Shown here: piece by piece, positions 1 through 7,855 of the stretch
How the letters are laid out: each line of letters starts with the position of its first letter
How positions within the stretch are numbered: position 1 is the stretch's first letter
Origin: Sphingobium sp. TCM1
Lineage (GTDB): Bacteria; Pseudomonadota; Alphaproteobacteria; Sphingomonadales; Sphingomonadaceae
Direction of reading: 5' to 3'
Length of the DNA: 36,651 nucleotides
Assembly (NCBI RefSeq): GCF_001650725.1
Contig: NZ_LXVX01000015.1
Coordinates: 1 to 36,651 of the forward strand
Translations under genes and position numbers: made by a program
The notes under the pieces: generated by a model
Seen by the model: only the letters and a program-made list of their open reading frames with translations
Told to the model about the DNA's origin: nothing
The model's database searches: none

Positions 1-88
1 CGCGATAGCTGATCGGATAGCGACAATACCAGCGCACCGCCCACAGGATCACATCACCCTGGAAATGGCGCCACTTGAAATCCGTCAT
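1..88 (-). CDS. tnpA: IS6100 transposase, N-terminal fragment (runs off the contig)
   Basis: The reading frame starts at the ATG complementary to 86-88 and gives MTDFKWRHFQGDVILWAVRW and onward until the window ends after 29 residues. This is the characteristic N-terminus of IS6/IS26-group DDE transposases, where the segment precedes the helix-turn-helix. The catalytic domain is outside the window, so nothing can be said about activity. It is transcribed away from the catabolic genes. IS6-family ends can supply promoter elements to neighbours, but I did not find a convincing outward promoter here. Confidence 0.85.
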   Translation of the reverse strand, partial: MTDFKWRHFQGDVILWAVRWYCRYPISYR

Positions 89-149
89 CGTTCCGTCCGT
101 CCAATCTCCGCCAAGCATGCTCAAGCTTCACGATTTTTGCAACAGAGCC
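1..149 (-). mobile_element. IS6100 (IS6 family), 5' end only
   Basis: This is the end of an IS6-family element. The 14-bp terminal inverted repeat TTTGCAACAGAGCC is at 136-149 and the transposase start lies just inside it. The repeat and the first 29 residues match what I remember of IS6100, a 0.88-kb element common beside degradative genes in sphingomonads. The rest lies beyond the window edge, as expected when an assembly breaks in a multicopy IS. Confidence 0.88.
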
Positions 150-229
150 CGTTGAAGAACCGTGCGGGAGGAATTAAAAACCCTTGGTTGGAACGGCGGC
201 CTATTGGTCGCCGTTCCTTGTGTCGCCGA
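150..229 (+). promoter_or_regulatory. Leader between IS6100 and the hydrolase gene, with an 8-bp hairpin
   Basis: A perfect inverted repeat GAACGGCG/CGCCGTTC (191-198 and 209-216) encloses a 10-nt loop, 14 bases before the ATG at 230. It has no T-tract, so a leader structure is as likely as a terminator. IS6100 ends at 149, so the original promoter of the downstream genes may have been displaced by the insertion. Confidence 0.35.
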
Positions 230-973
230 ATGACAACCTTCCTCCTCATCCACGGCGGCTGGCATGGGGGCTGGGCGTTTCGCGCCGTCGCGATCCACCT
301 GCAAAAGGCTGGCCACGAAGTTTACCGCCCGACCCTGGCTGGCGTTGCGGAACGCGCATGGGAAGCACGGCTCGGCATCAATATCCAGACCCATGTCGAC
401 GAGTTAAAGGCCTTGGTCGACTGGGAGGACCTCGACGACATCGTTCTCGTCGCCCATTCCTACGGTGGCTTTGTCGCCACCGCCCTGGCAGATGCTATCC
501 CGGAGCGTTTCCGGGCCATTGTCTATCTGGACTCGTTCGTGGCGGAGGACGGCGACACGCCCTTCCGCCTCGTTCCTCGCCCCGAAAGTCTCGTCGTCGA
601 TACCGCCGGAGATGACGGGCTGACGATGAAGCTGCGGCCGGGCGACGCGATGTCACGCGATATCGACCACGGGCGGCGCGTCGCGGGTTATCAGATCGTC
701 CACCCAGTAGGGACCATGATGCAGCGCATCCGCCTTAGCGGGCGATACAAAGAAATCCCGAAGAAGGCCTATATCCTCGCAGTCGGAGGGGACGGCAATT
801 CGCAGGAACCCCATTTCCAGCGTTACCACCAGGCAGCGACCCAACATCCTGAGTGGGACGCATATACGCTCTCGGGCGGACATAACCTCATGCTGGATGA
901 TCCAGACGGCGTTGCCGCCATCCTGCGACGCTATTCCGACGACAATGATGAAAGCATATCCGATGACGTTTGA
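230..973 (+). CDS. Alpha/beta-fold hydrolase
   Basis: A 247-residue serine hydrolase of the small alpha/beta group that includes plant methylesterases and bacterial EstC-like enzymes. The N-terminal FLLIHGGWHGGW carries the oxyanion-hole HGG motif. The nucleophile elbow is AHSYGG with Ser77, and the catalytic His is His218 in SGGHNLMLDDP near the C-terminus. There is no signal peptide, so it should be cytoplasmic. I chose the ATG at 230 because the homology begins at MTTFLLIHGG; the longer upstream frame runs through the IS6100 end and is not native. The 3' end overlaps the next gene by 11 nt, indicating translational coupling. The substrate is probably a small ester, lactone or carbon-carbon bond, but the sequence does not decide it. 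Confidence 0.85.
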   Translation: MTTFLLIHGGWHGGWAFRAVAIHLQKAGHEVYRPTLAGVAERAWEARLGINIQTHVDELKALVDWEDLDDIVLVAHSYGGFVATALADAIPERFRAIVYLDSFVAEDGDTPFRLVPRPESLVVDTAGDDGLTMKLRPGDAMSRDIDHGRRVAGYQIVHPVGTMMQRIRLSGRYKEIPKKAYILAVGGDGNSQEPHFQRYHQAATQHPEWDAYTLSGGHNLMLDDPDGVAAILRRYSDDNDESISDDV

Positions 974-1754
974 GCAGATTTCCCTCGAGGAGCGCGGTCC
1001 GGTCGCATGGATCACCCTTGAGCGGCCGAACGACCTCAACTGCCTTAGCCCGATCATGATCGACGAGCTGAACCGGTCGTTTGATCACCTGGAGTCGAGG
1101 GCGGAGGTGCGCTGCCTCGTGCTGACCGGACGAGGCCGTGCCTTTTGCGCGGGCGCGGACCTCAAGTTCATCGGCGACTTCCCCCCCGCAGACCGCGACG
1201 CAGAAACAGCTCGGTTCCTGCGCCGCGCGACGGATCTCGTTTCGCGGATCGAAGCCTTCCCGAAGCCCATCCTTGCGGCCGTCAACGGGATCGCAACAGC
1301 GGGCGGAATGGAACTGCTCCTCGGCTGCGACATCGTGATCGCCGGCGAAGGCGCGCGCCTGGGAGACGGACATGCCAATTACGGCCTGTTGCCGGGCGCA
1401 GGAGCCACCGCACGACTGCCGCGACGGCTCGGATTGAACCACGCCAAGTTTCTGATGTTCACCGGCGACCTGCTCAGTGTCTCGAACCCGCTGCTCGCGC
1501 CACTCGTGAGCATGATCGTTCCGGATAGCGATCTCCAAGAGGCGGTGGACGGCATCGCCAACAAACTTGCCTCGAAGAGCCTCTTGGGGCTGCATCACAT
1601 GAAGCAGCTTTTGAACAACGCTGTCGAACTTGCTCTCCCGGAGGCGATCGAGGCGGAGCTGGACGTCAATTCGACCTACTCCTCATCGTTCGATCGCAAT
1701 GAGGGCCTGGCCGCATTTCGGGAGCGCCGCGTACCGGAATTCAAGGGTGCCTAG
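963..1754 (+). CDS. Enoyl-CoA hydratase/isomerase (crotonase) family protein
   Basis: A 263-residue crotonase-fold protein, about the normal family length. The CoA/oxyanion segment GRAFCAGADLK is at residues 58-68, and the second oxyanion loop TAGGMELLLGCD leads to GLLPGAGATARLPRRLG. The first catalytic Glu of true hydratases is present (Glu117), but the second, usually in GQPEILLG, is replaced: the aligned segment is GDGHANYG with His137. It may therefore not catalyse simple water addition. Crotonase relatives also isomerise, hydrolyse or cleave CoA thioesters. The chosen ATG at 963 overlaps the hydrolase stop; ATGs at 945 and 948 are alternatives. Its likely role is CoA-dependent breakdown of a product made by the cluster. 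Confidence 0.83.
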   Translation: MTFEQISLEERGPVAWITLERPNDLNCLSPIMIDELNRSFDHLESRAEVRCLVLTGRGRAFCAGADLKFIGDFPPADRDAETARFLRRATDLVSRIEAFPKPILAAVNGIATAGGMELLLGCDIVIAGEGARLGDGHANYGLLPGAGATARLPRRLGLNHAKFLMFTGDLLSVSNPLLAPLVSMIVPDSDLQEAVDGIANKLASKSLLGLHHMKQLLNNAVELALPEAIEAELDVNSTYSSSFDRNEGLAAFRERRVPEFKGA

Positions 1755-1830
1755 ATTGCCGTAATGAAAGCAGCCGGGCGAAATCCTTTGGCACAACAAG
1801 AGGAGCGCCCCATTATCGTGGAGAGACGAA

Positions 1831-2838
1831 GTGGGACATTCAACGGCAACTTCTGACGCGCCAGGTCTGGGCGGAGGGCTGCTGGTTCCACGAGCTAATC
1901 ATATCCGCGTCGGCCACCGATCGCTTTTTGCGTCACAACTGGCCAGTGATCTGGACATCGAGACGCCGCCGGTACGAGCCAAAACAACGGAATTCACCTG
2001 GACGTTGTTCAGCAACCTTGCACTTCTGCGGTTTGCGTCCAAGGCATGCAGCGTCAAATATGCCGCGGAGGCTTTCCGCGACTTCTACCTGTTGAAGGTG
2101 CAGAAGGAGGGGCATGCCGCGATACGCCTCGACGATCGGATGATCACAATCGGCCCGGGTGATGTCGTGCTTTGCGACGGTGCAGCGGCGCACCAATATG
2201 AGTTCGACGACGATAACGAGCATCTCTGCCTCATCTTTTCGAAGCAGATGCTCGAAGCGCGTATGCGTCGCTCATCCCCGCCGATCGGCGATATGATCAA
2301 TTACCGTATCGCGGCGCATCGATCCTCCGCGATCCTCATGAGAAGCTATGCGATAGGATTGTTGCAGCAGCTCGAGAGGTTCCAGACAGAGGCCGACGAT
2401 CCGCTCGCCGCTCGCGTTCTGGGCGACACCATTCTGACCTGCTATTCCGCCGAATTTGAGACCGACCGGCGTCGCGACGACAGCTGGACCTCGGTACAGA
2501 GATTTGTTGAATCCAATCTCGAAGATCCGGCTCTGCGTCCAAGCTATATTTGTGAAAAACTGCGGCTTTCAGCCAAGAGCCTCCAACGCGTCTTCCGCAG
2601 CCAAGGAACCTCGTGTCACAAATACATTGCTGACGCACGGCTCGACGAAGCCGGCCGCCGATTGAGCGATCCTTCCCTGAGCGCCCGTATAACCGACATC
2701 GCTTACGACGTCGGGTTTGACGATCTCAGCTATTTCAGCCGTTCGTTCCGTCGCAAATTTGGAGTCTCAGCGCGGGAATATCGGCATTCGGCGCTGCGCG
2801 GAACCTTGCCCCTCTGGCGCGGCCGCCCCTCAAGCTGA
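1831..2838 (+). CDS. AraC/XylS-family transcriptional regulator
   Basis: A 335-residue regulator. Residues about 40-210 form the cupin-like sensing domain typical of AraC-binding-like families (IRLDDRMITIGPGDVVLCDG is the barrel core). Residues about 225-325 carry two helix-turn-helix units, the second ending in DIAYDVGFDDLSYFSRSFRR followed by KFGVSAREYR, the AraC signature. A GTG start at 1831 is supported by GGAGA at 1820-1824. It converges on the DUF4345 gene with a 9-nt overlap of the 3' ends. As the only regulator among the catabolic genes, it is the natural candidate to respond to the substrate and activate the divergent receptor and dehydrogenase promoters, which is an inference from position. 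It resembles PegR of the peg system in type. Confidence 0.88.
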   Translation: MGHSTATSDAPGLGGGLLVPRANHIRVGHRSLFASQLASDLDIETPPVRAKTTEFTWTLFSNLALLRFASKACSVKYAAEAFRDFYLLKVQKEGHAAIRLDDRMITIGPGDVVLCDGAAAHQYEFDDDNEHLCLIFSKQMLEARMRRSSPPIGDMINYRIAAHRSSAILMRSYAIGLLQQLERFQTEADDPLAARVLGDTILTCYSAEFETDRRRDDSWTSVQRFVESNLEDPALRPSYICEKLRLSAKSLQRVFRSQGTSCHKYIADARLDEAGRRLSDPSLSARITDIAYDVGFDDLSYFSRSFRRKFGVSAREYRHSALRGTLPLWRGRPSS

Positions 2839-3270
2839 CCTGTTTCGTAGCCGGGCGTCCGCAATTGCAGTCCAAAACATGATCACCGGCGGCACCACCA
2901 ACTCGATCGCTATCGCCGCAGTGAGAACGAAACCTGGCGACCCATACCGAAGATAGGCCAGTGTCCGTGCGAGGCCACTCAGAAAAACGAAGCCGAAGAG
3001 CAAACGCAGGAGCAAGAGCCGCTCACGCAGATCGCAGCTGGCATACCAGATGAGCGGCGCGTAGCCGAGCCAGATCGCTCCGGCGAACATCAGCTGGCTG
3101 TTCAGTGTCGGATCGGAAAGCGCGGCGGATGGGAGCGCGGCGCCGGCGGTCGCGAGAAACTTCGCGCCTTGGGCGATGTCCCCGATACCGGTAGCCAGAG
3201 GAACGATGCAAAAGGCTCGTACCGCCGCGGAGAGGCCCCGCCCACCAATTGCTTCCGCCCTACCGCCCAT
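2830..3270 (-). CDS. DUF4345 family membrane protein
   Basis: A 146-residue integral inner-membrane protein with about four hydrophobic helices (around residues 15-35, 57-77, 85-108 and 115-138). The segment LMFAGAIWLGYAPLIWYASC and the later GLARTLAYLRYGSPG fit the DUF4345 family of small four-helix proteins without known function. The start at 3270 has a GAGGGAG Shine-Dalgarno about 8 nt upstream. The gene begins 20 nt after the aldehyde dehydrogenase stop on the same strand, so it is probably the last gene of the receptor-dehydrogenase operon. Its role in catabolism is unknown. Confidence 0.78.
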   Translation of the reverse strand: MGGRAEAIGGRGLSAAVRAFCIVPLATGIGDIAQGAKFLATAGAALPSAALSDPTLNSQLMFAGAIWLGYAPLIWYASCDLRERLLLLRLLFGFVFLSGLARTLAYLRYGSPGFVLTAAIAIELVVPPVIMFWTAIADARLRNRSA

Positions 3271-3290
3271 TGTCTTCGCTCCCTCTAAAC

Positions 3291-4790
3291 CTACAGAGCC
3301 ACGAGAACTGATTTGGTTTCGGTATAGGCGAGCACCCCCTCCCGCCCATGTTCGCGGCCGAGCCCGGACTCCTTGTATCCGCCGAACGGCACGGCAGGAT
3401 CGATGGCGTTATGACAGTTTCCCCAGACCGTGCCCGCCTTGATCGACCGCGCCAGCGAATGCATTGCACTGATGTCGCGGGTCCAGACCGACGCCGCCAG
3501 CCCGTAGCGCGTGGCGTTCGCGCTCTTCACCACGGCGTCGAGATCATCGAAGCGCGACACGCAAACCACTGGCCCGAAGATCTCCTCACGCATCACGCGC
3601 ATCTCGGGGGACACGTCGGCGATAATCGTGGGCGATACATAATAACCCTGATCGGCAAGCTGACCGCCTCCTGAAACGACCGAGGCACCTTCAGTCGATG
3701 CGCTCTCGATGAAACCCATGACGGTATCGCGCTGCCGCGCCGACACCAGCGGTCCCATCTGCGTATCCGGCGCAAGCGAAGGACCGAGACGAAGCCCGCG
3801 CGCTGCGTCAGCGATCCCTTCCACCAGCGCGTCGAACACGTCCCGATGGGCGAAGACGCGCGAGCCCGCTGTGCAAATCTGGCCAGAGTTGAAGAAAACG
3901 CCTCCCGCCACGCCTTGAGCTGCCTGTCCGAGATCGACGTCGGGCAAGACGATCACAGGCGACTTGCCGCCAAGTTCGAGCGTCACGCGCTTGAGGCTGT
4001 CGGCGGCCGAGTGCGCGATCATCTTGCCGACCGAGGTCGAACCCGTGAAACTGATCTTGTCGACCTCGGGATGTCGCACCAGCGCCGCGCCGGCACCACT
4101 GCCAGCGCCCGTCACGATGTTGATCACACCTGCCGGGAAACCGGCCTCAAGCACCAGTTCGGCGAACCGCAAGGTCGTCAGGCTTGTCTGTTCGGCCGGC
4201 TTGAGAACGGTCGTACACCCTGCGGCCAGTGCTGGCGCGAGCTTCAGGGCGGCGAAGAAAAGCGGAAAGTTCCAGGGCACGATCAGGGCCGCGACGCCGA
4301 TCGGCTCGCGCCGGGTGTAACCATGGAAAGCGCCGGATGGCGCGAGCAACGGCTCGACGCTCTCTCCATCGAGACGTGATGCCCAGCCTGCCATATAGCG
4401 TAGCTGTGCGATCGCGCCGGGAACGTCCATCTGCGATGCGGCGGTGATCGACTTCCCATTGTCGATCGCTTCCAGCTCAGCGAACTCGGTGGCGTTCGCC
4501 TCGATCAGATCGGCCAGCCTCCGGATCGTCATCTCCCGATAGTAAGGAGACTGGCCGCTCCACCGGCCGTCATCGAACGCCGCGCGCGCCGCGCCGACGG
4601 CCCGATCGACATCCGCATCGCTGGCATCGACGATCGCCCCGATCTCGATACCACTCGACGGATCGTAGACCGGTACGAACTTCTCGCCTGAGGAGGACTG
4701 CCATTCCCCGTCTATCAGGAGACGCTTCGGCGAGGCGATGAACGCACTCGCTGTATCGGAATATCGCGGCTGCGGCAAAATGGACGTCAT
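3291..4790 (-). CDS. NAD(P)-dependent aldehyde dehydrogenase
   Basis: A 499-residue class 1/2-type aldehyde dehydrogenase of normal length. Visible motifs are PWNFP (172-176), the NAD-binding FTGSTSVG (248-255), the general base Glu272 in TLELGGKSP, the nucleophile Cys306 in NSGQICTAGSR, and EEIFGPVVCV. It would oxidise an aldehyde to the carboxylic acid in the cytoplasm. It sits 50 nt downstream of the TonB receptor and 20 nt upstream of the DUF4345 gene, all on the minus strand. With the divergent GMC alcohol dehydrogenase it forms an alcohol-aldehyde-acid oxidation pair. Relatives include betaine-aldehyde, phenylacetaldehyde and PEG-aldehyde dehydrogenases, and sequence alone does not choose between them. 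Confidence 0.93.
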   Translation of the reverse strand: MTSILPQPRYSDTASAFIASPKRLLIDGEWQSSSGEKFVPVYDPSSGIEIGAIVDASDADVDRAVGAARAAFDDGRWSGQSPYYREMTIRRLADLIEANATEFAELEAIDNGKSITAASQMDVPGAIAQLRYMAGWASRLDGESVEPLLAPSGAFHGYTRREPIGVAALIVPWNFPLFFAALKLAPALAAGCTTVLKPAEQTSLTTLRFAELVLEAGFPAGVINIVTGAGSGAGAALVRHPEVDKISFTGSTSVGKMIAHSAADSLKRVTLELGGKSPVIVLPDVDLGQAAQGVAGGVFFNSGQICTAGSRVFAHRDVFDALVEGIADAARGLRLGPSLAPDTQMGPLVSARQRDTVMGFIESASTEGASVVSGGGQLADQGYYVSPTIIADVSPEMRVMREEIFGPVVCVSRFDDLDAVVKSANATRYGLAASVWTRDISAMHSLARSIKAGTVWGNCHNAIDPAVPFGGYKESGLGREHGREGVLAYTETKSVLVAL

Positions 4791-4840
4791 CGGAGTGCCT
4801 CGCAGAATTGCTGGTTCGGGGTGAAGATTGCCCGGCGCGT

Positions 4841-7216
4841 CTAGAAGCGACCGCTCAGGCGAACGCCAAGCTGTCGCCCGCGCGAATATGTTCCCATCTC
4901 GCCGAATGTCGCTGGAATGGTCGGCAGAGCGAAGCTCAGATAGCGCTTGTCGGTCAGGTTCCTTCCGAACAGCGAGATTGTCCAGCTGCTGGAATTCGGG
5001 CTGAGGTCGAGGTTCGCATCGAGCTGGGCATAGCCCTTCTGGCGCTCATCCGGCGAATTCGTGCTGCCTGCATCATAGGAAGAACGTGCCGATACGTCGA
5101 TCCGGCCGGCGAGGCGGTAATCGCCGCCGAGCGGCTGCTCATAGGCGATCCCCAGGTTGCCCGACCATTTCGACGCATAGGACGTCGGCGCGCCGGAGAG
5201 GTCCTGGGTGCAGGTCGGGCCGGCAATCAACGACTGCTCGTTCGTGCATGTCGCACCAGGAAAGCTCAGATATCTGGCATCGAGATAGGCACCGTTGAAA
5301 TCGATACGCAGGCGGGGTGCAGGGGCCCAGTTGAGCTCGAGCTCGACACCGCGCGTCCGCGCCTTGCCGACATTCGACACGAGGAACGACGAGACGTTGT
5401 CAAAGACCGAAAGCTGCAGGTCCTTGAACGTAGTCGAGAAGATGGTGAGCGCATAATCGAGGTGGCCGCTCGCGAGCCGGCCCTTGGCGCCAAGCTCGAA
5501 GGACGTCGCCTTCTCAGGACCGAACTTGGTCGCGTTCGGATTGGAAGCAGGGGAGATCGCGTCGACGCCGCCGGCCTTCGACCCGCTGACGAACTTGGCA
5601 TAGACCATGTTCGCCGGCGCGATCTCATATTGTACGATGACCTGCGGCTGGAAGTAGCCGTCATTCTGTTGAATGCCGCGATAGTCATGCGGCGAGACGC
5701 CGAGAACCGCCAGCTGAACTGGATCAAGCGCGGGATTTATCTGCTGCGCCACCGTAGCCCGCTTCGTGTTTCTTGGAAGCGAGGGAATGATATTGGCCGT
5801 CGCAAGCAGCTGGTTCACGTCCTTTCGTGTGTCGGTATAGCGGAAACCAGCTTCCACCTTGAGCTTTGGCGTGATCCGCCAGCGCAGGTTTGCGAAGCCC
5901 GACCAGGCATCGGTGTCCTGATCGAAGCTCAGATAGCGTGCGAAGGGTGGAACAGGGACCCCCAGAGGCGCCAGATTGAACTCGATCAACGTGAAGGCAC
6001 GCATCTCGTCGTGCTGATAATAGCCTCCCAACGTGTAATCGAAATCGCCCGACGTGCCCTCGAAACGGATTTCCTGCGCAAACTGCCGATAGCGGTTGAA
6101 GATAAACGCGTTGAAGATGTCAGCAGCTAGCCCATCGCCGTCGGTGGACGTCGACGACATGTAGTTTCGGTAGCTGCTGGTCGAGATCAACTGTCCGCCA
6201 AGGACGTGATAATTGACGTCGGCCTGATAGGTCTGGTTTCGCAGATAGGCGTAGCCTTGCTGGAAATACGGCGGGCCGGCATTCGAGTTTGAGGTCCGCC
6301 CATCCAACTTCGTGTCATCGAAGAGACCTGGCACCGCGAGGGACTGCTTGTAGACTTGGATGTTCTCGCCCTCATCGAGAAGCCGGTCATATTCGGCCTT
6401 CAATTGTATCTGAAGATCGGAGCTGGGCTCGATGCGCAGGATAGCGCGGCCAGCATAATTGCGCGTGCGCGGGCTGTCGAAGCCCGTCACGTTGTTGTGT
6501 ATCCATCCCTTGTCGAGATGCTGCAGCAAGCCCGCAACCCGCAGGCTGACGCCATCTGCAATCGGGAGTGTTGCACCTCCCTGTACATTCGTCTCATTGC
6601 TGTTGAATTCATAGCCGATCGAGCCATCCGCCTCGAAGCGGTCACCGGGCTTTCGCGTCGTGATGTTGAGAGCGCCGGCCGTCGCGCTATTGCCGAACAG
6701 CAGCACCTGAGGTCCACGCAGCACTTCGACTCTTTCCAGGTCGAACAGGGGAATGCGACTGTCTTGGTCTCGCCCATAGGACACGTTGTCGACGAATTTT
6801 CCGACCGATTGATCGAAGGAGAGATTATCGCCCGAGCCAAAGCCACGGATAAATGTCCGAGGCTGGATGGTACCGTAGGAGACAGTTAGGTTTGGGAGTG
6901 TGGTCACAAGATCGACCATCTGCGTGATGTTGCGATGCGTGAGGGTGTCACCCGAGACGGCCGTAAGCGCGACAGGCACATCGCGAAGATTCTCGCTCCG
7001 CTTACGCGCCGTCACGACGATGTCCTCCAAGGCACCTTCGGTCGAGCCTCCCGGTCGAGAGCTGTCATCCTTCGTGGCACCGACGCCCGACGCCACCGGT
7101 GACGCGGGTGCGTTCGTGGCAGTCTGAGCGCACGCTGCGCTCAGTGGGTATGCAGTGGCGAAAAGGCCGATCGCACTCCCCGCGAGCAGGCTCCTCCTCA
7201 TGTTCGGATGTCTCAA
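4841..7216 (-). CDS. TonB-dependent outer-membrane receptor
   Basis: A 791-residue TonB-dependent receptor. An N-terminal signal peptide ends near SAACAQ. The plug domain opens with EDIVVTARKRSENLRDVPVA (TonB-box region) and includes RTFIRGFGSGDN and VEVLRGPQVLLFGNSATAGA. The beta-barrel runs to the C-terminal LGVRLSGRF, with the terminal Phe needed for outer-membrane insertion. The start is taken as TTG at 7216 because GGGAGGA (complement of 7221-7227) sits 4-5 nt before it; the ATG at 7201 would be 20 nt away. Sphingomonads use such receptors to import complex carbon substrates as well as iron chelates. Its neighbours (alcohol and aldehyde dehydrogenases) favour a carbon substrate. It leads the minus-strand operon. 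Confidence 0.93.
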   Translation of the reverse strand: MRHPNMRRSLLAGSAIGLFATAYPLSAACAQTATNAPASPVASGVGATKDDSSRPGGSTEGALEDIVVTARKRSENLRDVPVALTAVSGDTLTHRNITQMVDLVTTLPNLTVSYGTIQPRTFIRGFGSGDNLSFDQSVGKFVDNVSYGRDQDSRIPLFDLERVEVLRGPQVLLFGNSATAGALNITTRKPGDRFEADGSIGYEFNSNETNVQGGATLPIADGVSLRVAGLLQHLDKGWIHNNVTGFDSPRTRNYAGRAILRIEPSSDLQIQLKAEYDRLLDEGENIQVYKQSLAVPGLFDDTKLDGRTSNSNAGPPYFQQGYAYLRNQTYQADVNYHVLGGQLISTSSYRNYMSSTSTDGDGLAADIFNAFIFNRYRQFAQEIRFEGTSGDFDYTLGGYYQHDEMRAFTLIEFNLAPLGVPVPPFARYLSFDQDTDAWSGFANLRWRITPKLKVEAGFRYTDTRKDVNQLLATANIIPSLPRNTKRATVAQQINPALDPVQLAVLGVSPHDYRGIQQNDGYFQPQVIVQYEIAPANMVYAKFVSGSKAGGVDAISPASNPNATKFGPEKATSFELGAKGRLASGHLDYALTIFSTTFKDLQLSVFDNVSSFLVSNVGKARTRGVELELNWAPAPRLRIDFNGAYLDARYLSFPGATCTNEQSLIAGPTCTQDLSGAPTSYASKWSGNLGIAYEQPLGGDYRLAGRIDVSARSSYDAGSTNSPDERQKGYAQLDANLDLSPNSSSWTISLFGRNLTDKRYLSFALPTIPATFGEMGTYSRGRQLGVRLSGRF

Positions 7217-7855
7217 TCAATCCTCCCTAGACATGCGTTATTGCGTGTTCTCTGGGCGAGATTATTTGGAGGGCAGCGCTGGCGCTTGGAGAAACTGGGC
7301 TGCATTATTTGTAGCTTTGCGCCGTCAAGTATTGCGAACGGGGAACGGCCTAGAGGGTCAGCATCCAGCAGCACCGAGCGGGAATTCATTTGGAAAAGCT
7401 TGTCGCCTTGTGGCTCTAGGGAACCCGGGCGGACTCAAGCGGCGGCGAGCATCCGCGATGCTCGCTCGGAGACACCGCGAATCCCACCAATACCGACGTG
7501 TGACGTCCTCTCTTCTCGCAGCGACCGGGGCCAAGCGAAGTCAAATTCGCGGACCGGATTTTCCAAGTTCGACGGTGACATCGACCGTAAACTGGCGAAC
7601 CGGGATCGAGCGAAAATCCCCCGACAAGGATAAATCCGCCGGGAGAGGCCATGGAAATCTTCAGTACATTTTCAAGCCGAAATCTCATTTCGGTCTCGGC
7701 AATCAGCGCATTCTCGCTTCTTGAAAGCGCGCGCAATTCGTCGTGCGGCTCATTCGCGTCGGCACGATCTTCCTAGGTAGCACCAGCCGGTCGGCACCAA
7801 GCAGGAGCTATGGCCGAGCTCTCGGTCGGTCCAGATCTCTGAGGAGACAATATAT
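7217..7855. promoter_or_regulatory. Divergent control region between receptor and GMC genes
   Basis: About 640 bases without a gene I can support. It must hold the promoters for the minus-strand receptor operon and the plus-strand dehydrogenase. A perfect 9-bp inverted repeat GCGAGCATC/GATGCTCGC with a 3-nt spacer is at 7445-7465 and is the best candidate regulatory element. The GMC ribosome-binding site GAGGAG is just before the ATG at 7856. Open frames here have no recognisable protein content. Confidence 0.45.

Noticed and set aside
65..229. Longer N-terminus for the hydrolase
   Set aside because: The added residues read through the IS6100 end and its inverted repeat, and family similarity starts at the ATG at 230.
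7155..7736. Open frames in the receptor-GMC intergenic region
   Set aside because: Their composition is unlike real proteins, they overlap the receptor start or the promoter region, and they have no start signals.
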